Assembly: GCA_044221335.1 (NCBI GenBank)
Contig: JBGAPI010000026.1
Span: 6,770 to 70,769, forward strand
Direction: 5' to 3'
Length of the DNA stretch: 64,000 nucleotides
Origin: JBGAPI01 sp044221335
GTDB lineage: Bacteria > Pseudomonadota > Gammaproteobacteria > Xanthomonadales > Ahniellaceae
Shown: piece by piece, positions 34,487-44,163 of the stretch
How the letters are laid out: the number at the start of each line of letters is the position of its first letter
Position numbering within the stretch: the stretch's first letter is position 1
Notes under the pieces: generated by a model
Databases searched by the model: none
What the model saw: the letters and a program-made list of their open reading frames with translations, nothing else
What the model was told of the DNA's origin: nothing
Translations under genes and position numbers: made by a program

Positions 34487-35119
34487 ATGGCCTGGAACCG
34501 CGATCAGATGGCGCAGCGCGCCGCCGCCGAACTGCAGGACGGCTTCTACGTGAACCTCGGCATCGGTTTGCCGACGCTGGTGGCGAACTTCATTCCGGAA
34601 GGGATGGACGTGTGGCTGCAGAGCGAGAACGGGCTGCTCGGGATCGGTCCCTTCCCGAAGGAAGCCGAGATCGACGCCGACCTGATCAACGCCGGCAAGC
34701 AGACGATCACCACGATCCCGGGCAGCGCGTTCTTCTCCAGCGCCGACTCCTTCGCGATGATCCGCGGCGGCCACATCAACCTGTCGATCCTCGGCGCGAT
34801 GCAGGTCTCCGAGCACGGCGACCTCGCCAACTGGATGATCCCGGGCAAGATGGTCAAGGGCATGGGCGGCGCGATGGATCTGGTCGCCGGCGTGAAGCGG
34901 GTGATCGTGCTGATGGAGCACACCGCGAAGGGCAACGAGCACAAGATCCTGCCGAAATGCACGCTGCCGCTGACCGGCGTCGGCGTGGTGTCCCGGATCA
35001 TCACCGAGCTCGGCGTGCTCGATATCGATGCCGAGGGATTGAAGCTGGTCGAGCTCGCGCCGGACGTGACGCTGGACGAGCTCAAGGCGAAGACCGGCGC
35101 ACCCATTCGGGCGAACTGA
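34487..35119 (+). CDS. scoB: 3-oxoacid CoA-transferase subunit B
   Basis: Beta subunit of the CoA-transferase, 210 residues. The catalytic glutamate is E47 in LQSENGLLGIGPFP, the SENG signature of the class, which forms a glutamyl-CoA thioester during the reaction. The start has YVNLGIGLPTLVANF and the middle IRGGHINLSILGAMQV. GAGGA precedes the ATG. It acts with ScoA as a heterotetramer. Two hairpin repeats follow the stop. Confidence 0.93.
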   Translation: MAWNRDQMAQRAAAELQDGFYVNLGIGLPTLVANFIPEGMDVWLQSENGLLGIGPFPKEAEIDADLINAGKQTITTIPGSAFFSSADSFAMIRGGHINLSILGAMQVSEHGDLANWMIPGKMVKGMGGAMDLVAGVKRVIVLMEHTAKGNEHKILPKCTLPLTGVGVVSRIITELGVLDIDAEGLKLVELAPDVTLDELKAKTGAPIRAN

Positions 35120-35129
35120 TGCGGGTCTT

Positions 35130-35237
35130 CCTCTCCCCCGCCGGCGGGGGAGGGGATCCAGGCGAGCGGGGGTGAAGATGTTCGCCTCTGCGCCCGCCCC
35201 TCACCCTGCCCTCTCCCCCGCGAGCGGGCGGGAGGGA
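35130..35237. repeat. Pair of CTCTCCCCC-type hairpins after scoB
   Basis: Two hairpins lie between scoB and recC: CCTCTCCCCCGCCGGCGGGG and its extension (35130-35155), and CCTCTCCCCCGCGAGCGGGC with GGGAGG (35210-35237). They are the same class as the hairpin after the sulfotransferase gene at 20.79 kb. No T-tract follows. They probably form a REP-like doublet and may also insulate recC from scoB. Confidence 0.65.
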
Positions 35238-35263
35238 CAAGAACCGAGCCGCTGATTCCATCC

Positions 35264-38200
35264 ATGTCCAGCGCTCACTCTCTGCACTCGAGCGACGACT
35301 ACCAGGCCCTTTCCCACGGCCTCTACATCGTCCGAGCCTCCCGCCTCGAGGCCCTGCTCGACCCGCTCGAACTGTTGCTCGCGGCCACTGCGCCGCGCGA
35401 CCCGCTGGTCCCGCAGCGGGTCGTCGTCGCGCATCCCGGCATGCGCCACTGGCTGCTGCAGCAGCTGGCGCTCCGCCGCGGCGGGCGCCGCGTGGTGGCG
35501 CATCTCCACGTCGTGCTGCCGAGCGAATTCCTCGACGAGCTCGCGCAGGCCGAACTCGGCGCGCAGGCCCTGTCGAGCCCGGTCGAACGTCGGTCGGTGC
35601 TGCGCTGGCGGATCTGGCGGCGCTTCGCCCGCTTCGAAGCGCTGCCGCAGATCGCCCGGCTGTCGCCGGCGCAGCGCTTCCGCTACGCCGACCAGCTCGC
35701 CGGCCTCTACGCCCGCTACGCCGTGTACCGGTCCGACTGGCTGGCGGCGTGGAAGCAGGGTCGCTACGGCGACGAGGACGATGGCCTGCAGGGCGCGCTG
35801 TGGCGCGCGCTCGACATCGAGCCGACGCGCGCCGCCGTGCTGCAGCGACTGGCGGCGCTGCCGGAGTCCGACGCGGCCGACCGCGCCGACGTGCACGTGT
35901 TCGGCCTCGCGCACCTCGCGCCGGTCGAATCCGCGGCGCTGCTCGGCCTCGCGCGCTCGCGCCGCGTCGCGGTCTACCTGCCCGATCCCTGCGTCGAGTC
36001 CTGGGCCGGGCTGCCCGCCGATCGCGCCGCGCTCGCGCGGCTCGACGCCGTCGGCGAGTGGTCGGCGCTCGACCGCACGCTGCTCGCGCAGGAGCACCCG
36101 CTGCTGGCGCGCTGGGGACGACTCGGCCAGCACTTCGCGCTGACGCTGGACGAGGCGCCCGAGCGCGGCGTCGCGATCCGCTTCCACCAGCGCCATGCCA
36201 GCGACGAGATGACCCGCGACGCGGCCAGCACCAGCCTGCTGGGCGCGCTGCAGGACGGCCTCCGAACGCTCGATGCCTCGCGCGTGCGCGACCATCTCGC
36301 GACGCATCCGCAGCGGCGCACCGACGCCTCGCTCCGCATCCATTCCTGCCACACCCGCCTGCGCGAGCTCGAGGTGCTGCGCGACGCCCTGCTCGCCGCG
36401 CGCTCCGAGCTGCCCGGCCTCGATCCCGCCGGGATCGTCGTCATGGCCCCGGACCTCAGGCCCTACCTGCCGCTGCTGCCCGCCGTGTTCGGCCGCGCCG
36501 GCGACCCGACGGTGCCGCTGCCCTACCACCTCGCCGACGCCGCGCTCGCCACCGACGACCCGCGAATCGCCTTCCTCGCGACGCTGGTCGACCTGCCGCA
36601 GCAGCGCCTCGACCGCACGCAGCTCACCGCGTGGCTGCAGCTACCCGAGATCGCCGGCGCGCTCGGCCTCGCGCCCGACGAGGCCGAGGCACTCGCCGCG
36701 CGGCTGACGGCCGCGCGTGGCGTCTGGGCGCTGGACGCCGCGCACAAGGCTGAGTTCGGCGTGCCCGGCGACACCCGCTTCAGCCTGTCCTGGGCCATGG
36801 ATCGGCTGCTCGCCGGACGGGTGTTTGGCACCGCCGGCGACAGCGATGCCGACCTCTTCGACGGCATCGCCGCGATCGGCGGCAGCAGCGACGCCGGCCT
36901 GTCGGCACTGGAGCAGCTGCTCTCCGGCGTCGCCGACTGGCTCCGCTACACCCGCCGCGATCGCCGCGCCGAGGCCTTCGGCGAGCGCCTGATCGCGCTC
37001 GCGCAGCGCTGGCTCCGGATCGATCGCGACGACAGCCGCGCCCGCGCCGCGCTGACCGACGCCTTCGACGCGCTGAAGGAAATCGGCAAGGCCGCCGGGA
37101 CGGCCGGCGACGACGCGCCGATCCCGTACGCGGTCTGGCGCGAGGCGGCGCACGGCGCACTGACCGCCGTGCGCGAGTCCGGCGCCTTCCTGTTCGGCGC
37201 GATCACCGTCTGCGGCATGGTGCCTCAGCGCGCGATCCCGTACCGCGTGGTCGCCGTGCTGGGCCTGTCCGAGGGCGACTTCCCGCGCGGCGGCGCCGGC
37301 GTGCTCGATCGCAGTGCGGCACTGCCACGACGCGGCGACCGCGGCAGCGTCGACGACGATCGCTATCTTTTTCTCGAGACGGTGATGTCGGCGCGCGACC
37401 GTCTGCACCTGTCCTTCCTCGGCGAGGGCGTGGTCGATGGCAAGCCGCGCAATCCCGGCGCGCCGCTCGCCGAGCTGATCGACTACCTCCGGCTTTCCGA
37501 TCCCGACGCCGCATCGAAGCCCGGCCCGGCGTGGCGCGTGACGCATCCGCTGAAGGCCAGCGACCGTCGCTACGTCGACGGCAGCGACCCGCGGCTGGCG
37601 AGCTTCGACGCCGCGCAACTGGCGTTGGCACGACAGCTCGCGGCGCCGCCGGCGGCGCGACCCTTCCTCGTCGACGCCGAGCCCGCGAGCGACGACGCCG
37701 CACGGCCGGAGGCGCTGCTGCGCCGCGTGCGCGACTTCTTGTTGAAGCCGGCGAAGACCCTGCTCGAGTCCGAGCTCGGCGCGCACCTGCCCGACGACGA
37801 GTCCCAGCGCAACGTCGAGCCGCTGGCCCTGCGGGCCGAGCGCGTCGAGCGGCTGGAGCGGCGGCTGCTGCTGGAGGCACTTGCCCAGGGCCTGCGCTCG
37901 CTGCCGGCGGAGGCGCCGGCCTGGCTCGGCGCACAGGGTCTGCTGCCGGGCGGCGCGCTCGGCGAGGATGCCTGGGATCGGCTGGTCGGCGAGCTGCAGC
38001 CGGTGCTCGATCGTGCCGCATGCCATCCGCTCTATGCCGGCGCGGACGGACCGGAACTGCCGGCGGGTGCCGGCTTCGAGGTGGACGTGACGGTCCCGCT
38101 GCCCGACGGCGGCAGTGCGCGCCTCGCCGGGCCGCTCGGGGACGTCGCGGTTCGCGACGGTGCGACCTGGTGGCAGTGGCTCGAACCCGGCCGCGAGCCG

Positions 38201-38701
38201 AAGAACGTCGACTTCAAGGGCCGCCTCGACCTGTTCTGGCATTACGCGCTGCTGCGCCTGTCCGACCCCGCGATCCGTCGGCCGGTGCGGCTCGCGCTGC
38301 TGCTGAAGTCCGACGCCGGCCTGCTGAGTGCGGACTACGAGGCCCTCGAGCGGCGCTTCGCCACGGCGCGCGACGGCGGCGACGCGCGCACGCTCGCTGC
38401 GATGATCGTCGACCTCGGCGCGCGCCTCGGCCAGCTGGTCGACCTGTACCGCCGTGCTCGCCGCGAAGCCGTGCCCTACTGGCCGAAGACCAGCTGGGCC
38501 GCGGCGACCGACGGCGACGTCGACCGCGCGTGGCACGGCGACGACAACGACAGCGCCGGCCCGGGCGAGCGCGACCATGCACCGGGTCACGCGCGGCTCA
38601 TCGCGCGCGGCCACGAGCCGACCCGCGACCCGCGCTTGCTCACCGAGGCGCGTCGCCTCGCCGCGCTGCTCGAGCTCGCCACGGTGGGAGTCGCGCGATG
38701 A
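35264..38701 (+). CDS. recC: Exodeoxyribonuclease V subunit gamma
   Basis: RecC, the Chi-recognising scaffold subunit of the RecBCD helicase-nuclease that processes double-strand breaks. The 1145-residue length is near that of E. coli RecC (1122). The N-terminus has the family's VVVAHPGMRHWLLQQLAL and later GVAIRFHQRHA, LRELEVLRDALL and VVAVLGLSEGDFPR. The C-terminal inactive-nuclease-like region contains GRLDLFWHYALLRL. It is the first gene of recC-recB-recD. Its stop overlaps the recB start as ATGA, which requires the three subunits to be made together. Confidence 0.94.
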   Translation: MSSAHSLHSSDDYQALSHGLYIVRASRLEALLDPLELLLAATAPRDPLVPQRVVVAHPGMRHWLLQQLALRRGGRRVVAHLHVVLPSEFLDELAQAELGAQALSSPVERRSVLRWRIWRRFARFEALPQIARLSPAQRFRYADQLAGLYARYAVYRSDWLAAWKQGRYGDEDDGLQGALWRALDIEPTRAAVLQRLAALPESDAADRADVHVFGLAHLAPVESAALLGLARSRRVAVYLPDPCVESWAGLPADRAALARLDAVGEWSALDRTLLAQEHPLLARWGRLGQHFALTLDEAPERGVAIRFHQRHASDEMTRDAASTSLLGALQDGLRTLDASRVRDHLATHPQRRTDASLRIHSCHTRLRELEVLRDALLAARSELPGLDPAGIVVMAPDLRPYLPLLPAVFGRAGDPTVPLPYHLADAALATDDPRIAFLATLVDLPQQRLDRTQLTAWLQLPEIAGALGLAPDEAEALAARLTAARGVWALDAAHKAEFGVPGDTRFSLSWAMDRLLAGRVFGTAGDSDADLFDGIAAIGGSSDAGLSALEQLLSGVADWLRYTRRDRRAEAFGERLIALAQRWLRIDRDDSRARAALTDAFDALKEIGKAAGTAGDDAPIPYAVWREAAHGALTAVRESGAFLFGAITVCGMVPQRAIPYRVVAVLGLSEGDFPRGGAGVLDRSAALPRRGDRGSVDDDRYLFLETVMSARDRLHLSFLGEGVVDGKPRNPGAPLAELIDYLRLSDPDAASKPGPAWRVTHPLKASDRRYVDGSDPRLASFDAAQLALARQLAAPPAARPFLVDAEPASDDAARPEALLRRVRDFLLKPAKTLLESELGAHLPDDESQRNVEPLALRAERVERLERRLLLEALAQGLRSLPAEAPAWLGAQGLLPGGALGEDAWDRLVGELQPVLDRAACHPLYAGADGPELPAGAGFEVDVTVPLPDGGSARLAGPLGDVAVRDGATWWQWLEPGREPKNVDFKGRLDLFWHYALLRLSDPAIRRPVRLALLLKSDAGLLSADYEALERRFATARDGGDARTLAAMIVDLGARLGQLVDLYRRARREAVPYWPKTSWAAATDGDVDRAWHGDDNDSAGPGERDHAPGHARLIARGHEPTRDPRLLTEARRLAALLELATVGVAR

Positions 38702-41700
38702 GGACCGCGACCGGGCCGCGCGACGTCGCCACGCTCGATGCGCTGGCGCTGGATGCCGGCGAGCGCGTCCTGATCGAAGCCAGTGCCGGCACCGGCAAGA
38801 CCTGGACGATCGCCGCGCTGTATCTCCGCCTTGTGCTGGGCCACGGCCGACGCCCGACCGGCATCGTGGTCACGACCTTCACCGACGCCGCGGCGAGCGA
38901 GCTGTCGGAGCGCATCCGCAGTCGTCTCGGCGCCGCACTCACCGCCGCCGAGGCCGACGACGCCACGCGCGCGTCGGACGATGCCGACTGGCTCGCCACG
39001 CGCTGGAGCGACGAGAGTCGGCGCGCCGCCGATCGACTGGCGCTGATGACCGCGCTGGCGGACCTGCCGGCGGCACCGATCGGCACGCTGCATTCGCTCG
39101 CCCGGCGGATCCTGATCGACTTCGCGATCGAACCCGGCGCCTTCGACCTGATCGACGACGCCGAATTCCTCGCCGAGGCGGTCGACGACGCGCTGCGCCT
39201 GCTCGCGGCCGATCCCGCGCCCGGCGCGCGCTGGTGGCGGCGCGACCGGCGGCGCCTGGAGAATGCACTGCGCACCCTGCTCGGCGGCAGCCGCGCGGTC
39301 GATCACACCGCCCCCGACGCGATCGCCGACTGGCTCTCCGAAGAGCACCGCGCCGCGCTGCGCGACCTCGCCGCGTCGCCGGGCCTGTTCCTGCCGAAGA
39401 AGAAGGCGGTCGCGAATGCGCTCGAACGCCTCGCCGCCTTCCTCGACGCCGGCGACCTCTCGGCGACGCTGTCCGGTGGCAAGGCCCTGGCCGCGCTCGA
39501 CCTCGACGATCAGGTGTCGCCGGCCCGGATCGCCGAGCTCGCCGGCGCAACACTGTTCCGCGACGCGTTGCGGATCGACCGCTGGCTCCGGATGGAACCG
39601 GAGCGGCGCGACGCCGGCCGTGTGCTCGCCGCGCTGGTCGAGCGGGTACGCGGCTGGCGCACGCAGCGGCTCGCCGAGCGCGGCGCGCACAGCTTCGACA
39701 GCCTGATCGCGACGGCGCACGCAGCGCTGACCGCCAGCGACCGCTCCCTCGCCGATCGCGTGCACCAGCGCTGGCCGGTCGTACTGGTCGACGAGTGCCA
39801 GGACACCGACGCCCGCCAGTTCGCGATGATCGACGCGATCGGGCGCGACGTCGACGGCACGCCGCGCGGCCTCACGGTGCTGATCGGCGATCCCAAGCAG
39901 GCGATCTACCGCTTCCGTGGCGGCGACCTCGACGCCTATCTCGCCGCCATCGCCAGCGCGACCCAGCGACTGACGCTCGCCACCAACTATCGCTCCAGTC
40001 GCGCCTGCGTCGCCGCCGTGAACCGCTTCTACGCGCTGACCGCGCCGGGCTTTCACTCGTCCATGCCGGGAAGGCCGCTCGCGCCACCGCCGATCGACCA
40101 CCACCCGGTCGCCGCCAGCGGCAAGCCCGATGCCACACCGTTGACGATCGCCGGCGCGGTGCCGACGGCCGCCCTCACGCTGCACTACCTCGCCGATCCG
40201 CCGACGGCGACCGGCCCGCGCCGGGAGCGGGCGCTCGCCGCCAGCGCGGCGCAGATCGCCGCGCTGCTCGGCGGCGGACAGGCGCGGATCGGCGACCGCC
40301 CGCTCGCCGCCGGCGACCTCGCGGTGCTGCTGCCGCGCAACGCCGATGTCGCGCGGCTGCGCGAGCTCCTGGCCGACGTCGGCGTCGCTGCGGTCGGCAG
40401 CGGTCGCGACAGCGTGTTCGAGACCGACGCCGCCGCGGACCTCGCGATCGTGCTGGCGGCACTGGTCGATGCCGACGGCGACCTGCCGAGCCTCGCGGCC
40501 GCGCTGGCGACGCCACTGCTCGGCCGGAACCGCGCCGACCTGATCACGCTCCGTACCGACCCGGCGACGCAGGCGCATGCGTGGACGCAGCGCCAGGCCT
40601 GGCGCGCCGCGTGGCTCGCGCGCGGCGTTCTGGCGCTGGTGCTCGCGCTGATCGACAGCGCGGTCGCTGCCGGCGTCGCGCTCGACGAGCGCACGCTGAC
40701 CGACCTCGTCCACCTCGGCGAACTACTGGCGACGCCCGAGGCCGGCGGCACGCCGGCCGCCCAGCTGTCCTGGCTCCGCCGGCAGCTCGCCGAGCCGCAC
40801 GACCCCCGTGCCGGCCGCGAGCGCCAGCTGCGGCTGCCCTCCGATGCCGGGCGGGTGCGGCTGATGACCCTGCACGCGGCCAAGGGCCTCGAGTTCGGGA
40901 TCGTGTTCCTGCCGCTGATGTGGATGCATGCCTGGCAGGAGCGCAACACCACGGCCGAGTACACCGCCGCCGACGGCCGCCGCGGCTACGACGTCGGCAG
41001 CCTCGACTACGCGGACCATCTCGAGCACACCCGGGTCGAAGACCAGGACGAGCGCTTCCGCACGCTCTACGTCGCGCTGACCCGCGCGATCCACGCCTGC
41101 CACGTCCAGGTCCTGCCGCCGTCGCGGCCGCGCGACGGCCGAGCGAATGCGAGACCGCCGGCCGACCCCGAGCGCAGCGCGCTCGACGTGCTGATCGAGC
41201 GGCTGCTGCCGCGACGGGCGGAGATCGAGCCCGTCCGTGACGGGCTCCTCTGGTGCGACGACGTCGGGCAGGTCGAATCGCCCGCGCCGCTCGCCGCCGC
41301 CGACATCGACACCTCGTCCTGGTCGGTGCGGCCGCTGCCGCCGCCGCGTCGCCTCCGCCGCTCGGCCAGCTTCTCCAGCCTCGTCGGGCCACACGCCGCG
41401 GCCGTCGATCACGCGGTCGGCGCGGAGGACGAATTCGTCGCCGCGCGCGATGACGACGACGGTCGCGACGCCGGGAGCAACGACTCCGCACATGCCGAGA
41501 TTCTCGCCCTCGCCGACCATCGCGGCCCCGAGTTCGGCAACGCGCTGCATCAGGTCTTCGAGGAACGCGCGCCGGGTCCGGCGCGCGATGCGGACGCGGC
41601 GCTGATCGACGAGGCACTGCAGCGCCACCTGCCCGCGCTGATCGCCGCGGAGCGCCAGCGCCTGGCCGCGCAGCTCGGCCAGCGGATCGGCGCCTGCCTC

Positions 41701-42243
41701 GATGCCGACCTCGGCGGTGGCCTGACCCTGGCGGGACTGCCGTCGGCCGACCAGGTCGTCGAACCCGGCTTCCACTTCGCCGCCGAGGGCATCGACGTCG
41801 GCGCCCTGCTCGCGCTGCTGGTCGGGCGCGGCCTGCTCGATCCCGACACCCACGCGACCCCGCGTGCGCCGCTCGACGGACTGGTCAGCGGTCGCATCGA
41901 CCTCGTGCTGCGCCACGACGGCCGCTATCACCTGCTCGACTACAAGAGCAACTGGCTCGGCACCCGTGTCGACGACTACCGCGGCGACGCGCTGGCCGCC
42001 GCGATGCGCGCGCAGAACTATCCGCTGCAGGCCCTGCTGTACATGGTCGCGCTGGAGCGCTGGCTGCGGGAGCGGCTCGCCGGCTACGAGCGCGAGCGCC
42101 ACCTCGGCGACGCGATCTACCTGTTCGTGCGCGCCGCCGGACTCGCCCCCGGCGCCGGAGTCTGGCGGCAGCATTTCGACGACGCGCTGCTTGATGCCGC
42201 GCAGGCGATCCTGTCCGGCGGTGCGCCGGAGATGCCGGCATGA
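38698..42243 (+). CDS. recB: Exodeoxyribonuclease V subunit beta
   Basis: RecB is the 3'-5' helicase and the only nuclease of RecBCD. The 1181-residue product has Walker A EASAGTGKTWT near residue 30, helicase motif DECQDTD, the IGDPKQAIYRFRGGDL motif and TLHAAKGLEFGIVFLP. The C-terminal nuclease domain has GRIDLVLRHDGRYHLLDYKS with D1081 and K1083, matching E. coli D1080 and K1082. The frame is open far upstream inside recC; the ATG at 38698 is fixed by the ATGA overlap with recC. Confidence 0.95.
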   Translation: MRTATGPRDVATLDALALDAGERVLIEASAGTGKTWTIAALYLRLVLGHGRRPTGIVVTTFTDAAASELSERIRSRLGAALTAAEADDATRASDDADWLATRWSDESRRAADRLALMTALADLPAAPIGTLHSLARRILIDFAIEPGAFDLIDDAEFLAEAVDDALRLLAADPAPGARWWRRDRRRLENALRTLLGGSRAVDHTAPDAIADWLSEEHRAALRDLAASPGLFLPKKKAVANALERLAAFLDAGDLSATLSGGKALAALDLDDQVSPARIAELAGATLFRDALRIDRWLRMEPERRDAGRVLAALVERVRGWRTQRLAERGAHSFDSLIATAHAALTASDRSLADRVHQRWPVVLVDECQDTDARQFAMIDAIGRDVDGTPRGLTVLIGDPKQAIYRFRGGDLDAYLAAIASATQRLTLATNYRSSRACVAAVNRFYALTAPGFHSSMPGRPLAPPPIDHHPVAASGKPDATPLTIAGAVPTAALTLHYLADPPTATGPRRERALAASAAQIAALLGGGQARIGDRPLAAGDLAVLLPRNADVARLRELLADVGVAAVGSGRDSVFETDAAADLAIVLAALVDADGDLPSLAAALATPLLGRNRADLITLRTDPATQAHAWTQRQAWRAAWLARGVLALVLALIDSAVAAGVALDERTLTDLVHLGELLATPEAGGTPAAQLSWLRRQLAEPHDPRAGRERQLRLPSDAGRVRLMTLHAAKGLEFGIVFLPLMWMHAWQERNTTAEYTAADGRRGYDVGSLDYADHLEHTRVEDQDERFRTLYVALTRAIHACHVQVLPPSRPRDGRANARPPADPERSALDVLIERLLPRRAEIEPVRDGLLWCDDVGQVESPAPLAAADIDTSSWSVRPLPPPRRLRRSASFSSLVGPHAAAVDHAVGAEDEFVAARDDDDGRDAGSNDSAHAEILALADHRGPEFGNALHQVFEERAPGPARDADAALIDEALQRHLPALIAAERQRLAAQLGQRIGACLDADLGGGLTLAGLPSADQVVEPGFHFAAEGIDVGALLALLVGRGLLDPDTHATPRAPLDGLVSGRIDLVLRHDGRYHLLDYKSNWLGTRVDDYRGDALAAAMRAQNYPLQALLYMVALERWLRERLAGYERERHLGDAIYLFVRAAGLAPGAGVWRQHFDDALLDAAQAILSGGAPEMPA

Positions 42244-44075
42244 GCGGCTACCGCTACGACAACGGGGAGCTGCCGTTCGACGTGCCGGCCTGGCGCCCGG
42301 TCGATCGTGCGCTGGCCCGGTGGACGCTCGCGCACGGCGGCGGCGCGCTGGCCGCGCGGCTGGCCGGCTGGGCGCTGTGGGCGGAGTCGCAGGGTCACGT
42401 CGCGCTGCCGCTGGCGGACGACGATCGTCCCGGGCAGCCATGGCCGCGCCTCGATGCCGGGGCGATCGCCGCGCTGCGCGCCGATCCGCTGGTCGGCGAC
42501 GGCCGCGCGCGCACGCCCTTCGTGCTCGACGCCGCCGAGCGCTTCTACCTGTGGCGCCATCACGACGACGAGCGCGCGCTGGCGGCGGCGCTGCGCGCGC
42601 GCCTCGATACGCCGCGGTTCGCCTTCGACGAGGCGGCCGCCGATGCCGCGGTCGCGGCCCTGTTCGACGGCGACGACGCGCGCGCCGACGGCCAGCGCGC
42701 CGCGGTGCGGGCCGCGCTCGGCCGGGCGCTCTTCGTGCTGACCGGCGGCCCCGGCAGCGGCAAGACCCGCACCGTGCTGCGCCTCGCGGCGGCGTCGGCA
42801 CGCGTCGCGGATCGCCCGCTGCGTGTCGCGCTCGCCGCGCCGACCGGCAAGGCCGCACAGCGCCTGGAACAGTCGTGGACGGCCGGCCTCGCCGCGCTGG
42901 CCCCGCTGTCCGCCGACCCATCCTGGTCGCCGGTGCTCGAGGCCTTGGCGGCTGCGCGCGCACAGACCCTGCACCGCCTGCTCGGCTGGTCGCCGCGGCG
43001 CGGGATGTTCGCCGAGCGGGCGCTGCCGTTCGACCTGCTCGTGATCGACGAGGCGTCGATGCTGGATCCGCCGCTGTTGCGCGCCGCCCTGGACCACTGC
43101 GGTCGCGACACCGCGTTGATCCTGGTCGGCGACGCGGAACAGCTGGCCTCGGTCGCGGCCGGCGCAGTGCTCGCGGGAATCGTCGCCGGACTGCGGCGCG
43201 TCGCGCCGCAGTTCCACGGCGAGCTGCGCTCCGATTTCCGCGCATCGGCGGCGTTGTCCGTCGTCGTCGGCGCGATTCGACGCGGATCGATCGAGGCGCT
43301 GGAAAGCGCGATCGTCGCGGCGCCGGACGCGGCGCAGTGGCGCGTCGTCGAGTCGACCTCCGCGCTTCCGGCCATGGCGGCACGCTGCGCCGCGCGCTGG
43401 GACGAGCTGCTCGGTGCCCAGCGCACGCAGCGCCACGACGCCGCCACCGCCGCCGCCGCACTCGCCGCCCTCGGCAGCTTCCAACTGCTGACAGCACTGC
43501 GCGAGGGGCCGTTCGGTGCGCCGGCGCTGGCGCTGCGGGTCGAACAGTCCTTGCGCCAGCGGTGGAGTGTCCCCGCCGACAGCGCCTGGTATCCGGGCCG
43601 CGCCGTCCTGGTCACCCGCAACGACGCCGCGACCGGTCTCGCGAACGGCGACGTCGGGCTGTGCCTGTTCGATCACGACGGCCATCTCGCGGTATGGTTT
43701 CTCGGCAGCGTTGGAGCGACTGCGATCGCGGCATCGGATGCCGATCCTCCGGATGAACAGGATTGCGATCGCGTCACCGTCCCGGTCGGCGCGAATCCCC
43801 CCTGGGCCATCGCGCGCAGCGCGATGCCCGGCTCGCTACCGCCGACCGAGTCGGCCTTTGCGTTGACGATCCACAAGGCCCAGGGCTCGGAGTACGACGA
43901 GGTCGTGGTGCTGTTGCCGCCGGCCCCGGAGCAGCCGATCCTCTCCCACCAGCTCCTCTACACGGCCGCCTCTCGCGCCCGCCACCACCTCGAGATCGCC
44001 GCCAGCCGCGCTAGCCTCGAAGCCGCGCTCGCCGCTCGCGCGGAACGCAGCAGCGGCCTCGCCGGGCGCCTGTAG
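42240..44075 (+). CDS. recD: Exodeoxyribonuclease V subunit alpha
   Basis: RecD is the fast 5'-3' helicase of RecBCD. The 611-residue protein has Walker A TGGPGSGKTRT near 167-177, LAAPTGKAAQRL, Walker B DLLVIDEASML and the C-terminal motif FALTIHKAQGSEYDEVVVLLP. The start overlaps the recB stop as ATGA, so recC, recB and recD are translationally coupled throughout. Nothing else follows on this strand; the next gene converges on it. Confidence 0.95.
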   Translation: MSGYRYDNGELPFDVPAWRPVDRALARWTLAHGGGALAARLAGWALWAESQGHVALPLADDDRPGQPWPRLDAGAIAALRADPLVGDGRARTPFVLDAAERFYLWRHHDDERALAAALRARLDTPRFAFDEAAADAAVAALFDGDDARADGQRAAVRAALGRALFVLTGGPGSGKTRTVLRLAAASARVADRPLRVALAAPTGKAAQRLEQSWTAGLAALAPLSADPSWSPVLEALAAARAQTLHRLLGWSPRRGMFAERALPFDLLVIDEASMLDPPLLRAALDHCGRDTALILVGDAEQLASVAAGAVLAGIVAGLRRVAPQFHGELRSDFRASAALSVVVGAIRRGSIEALESAIVAAPDAAQWRVVESTSALPAMAARCAARWDELLGAQRTQRHDAATAAAALAALGSFQLLTALREGPFGAPALALRVEQSLRQRWSVPADSAWYPGRAVLVTRNDAATGLANGDVGLCLFDHDGHLAVWFLGSVGATAIAASDADPPDEQDCDRVTVPVGANPPWAIARSAMPGSLPPTESAFALTIHKAQGSEYDEVVVLLPPAPEQPILSHQLLYTAASRARHHLEIAASRASLEAALAARAERSSGLAGRL

Positions 44076-44163
44076 CGCGGCCCCTGGCCGCCGTTGCCTC
44101 GGTCTCATCGGCGAGGGGTGAGGCCGGAGCACCCCGCACGTGCGCAGCGGCGCGAGCGCCGCT

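Noticed and set aside
40723..43497. 924-codon minus-strand open frame across recB and recD
   Set aside because: Arg/Ala/Pro-rich shadow of two genes whose protein motifs are unambiguous; it also spans two genes.
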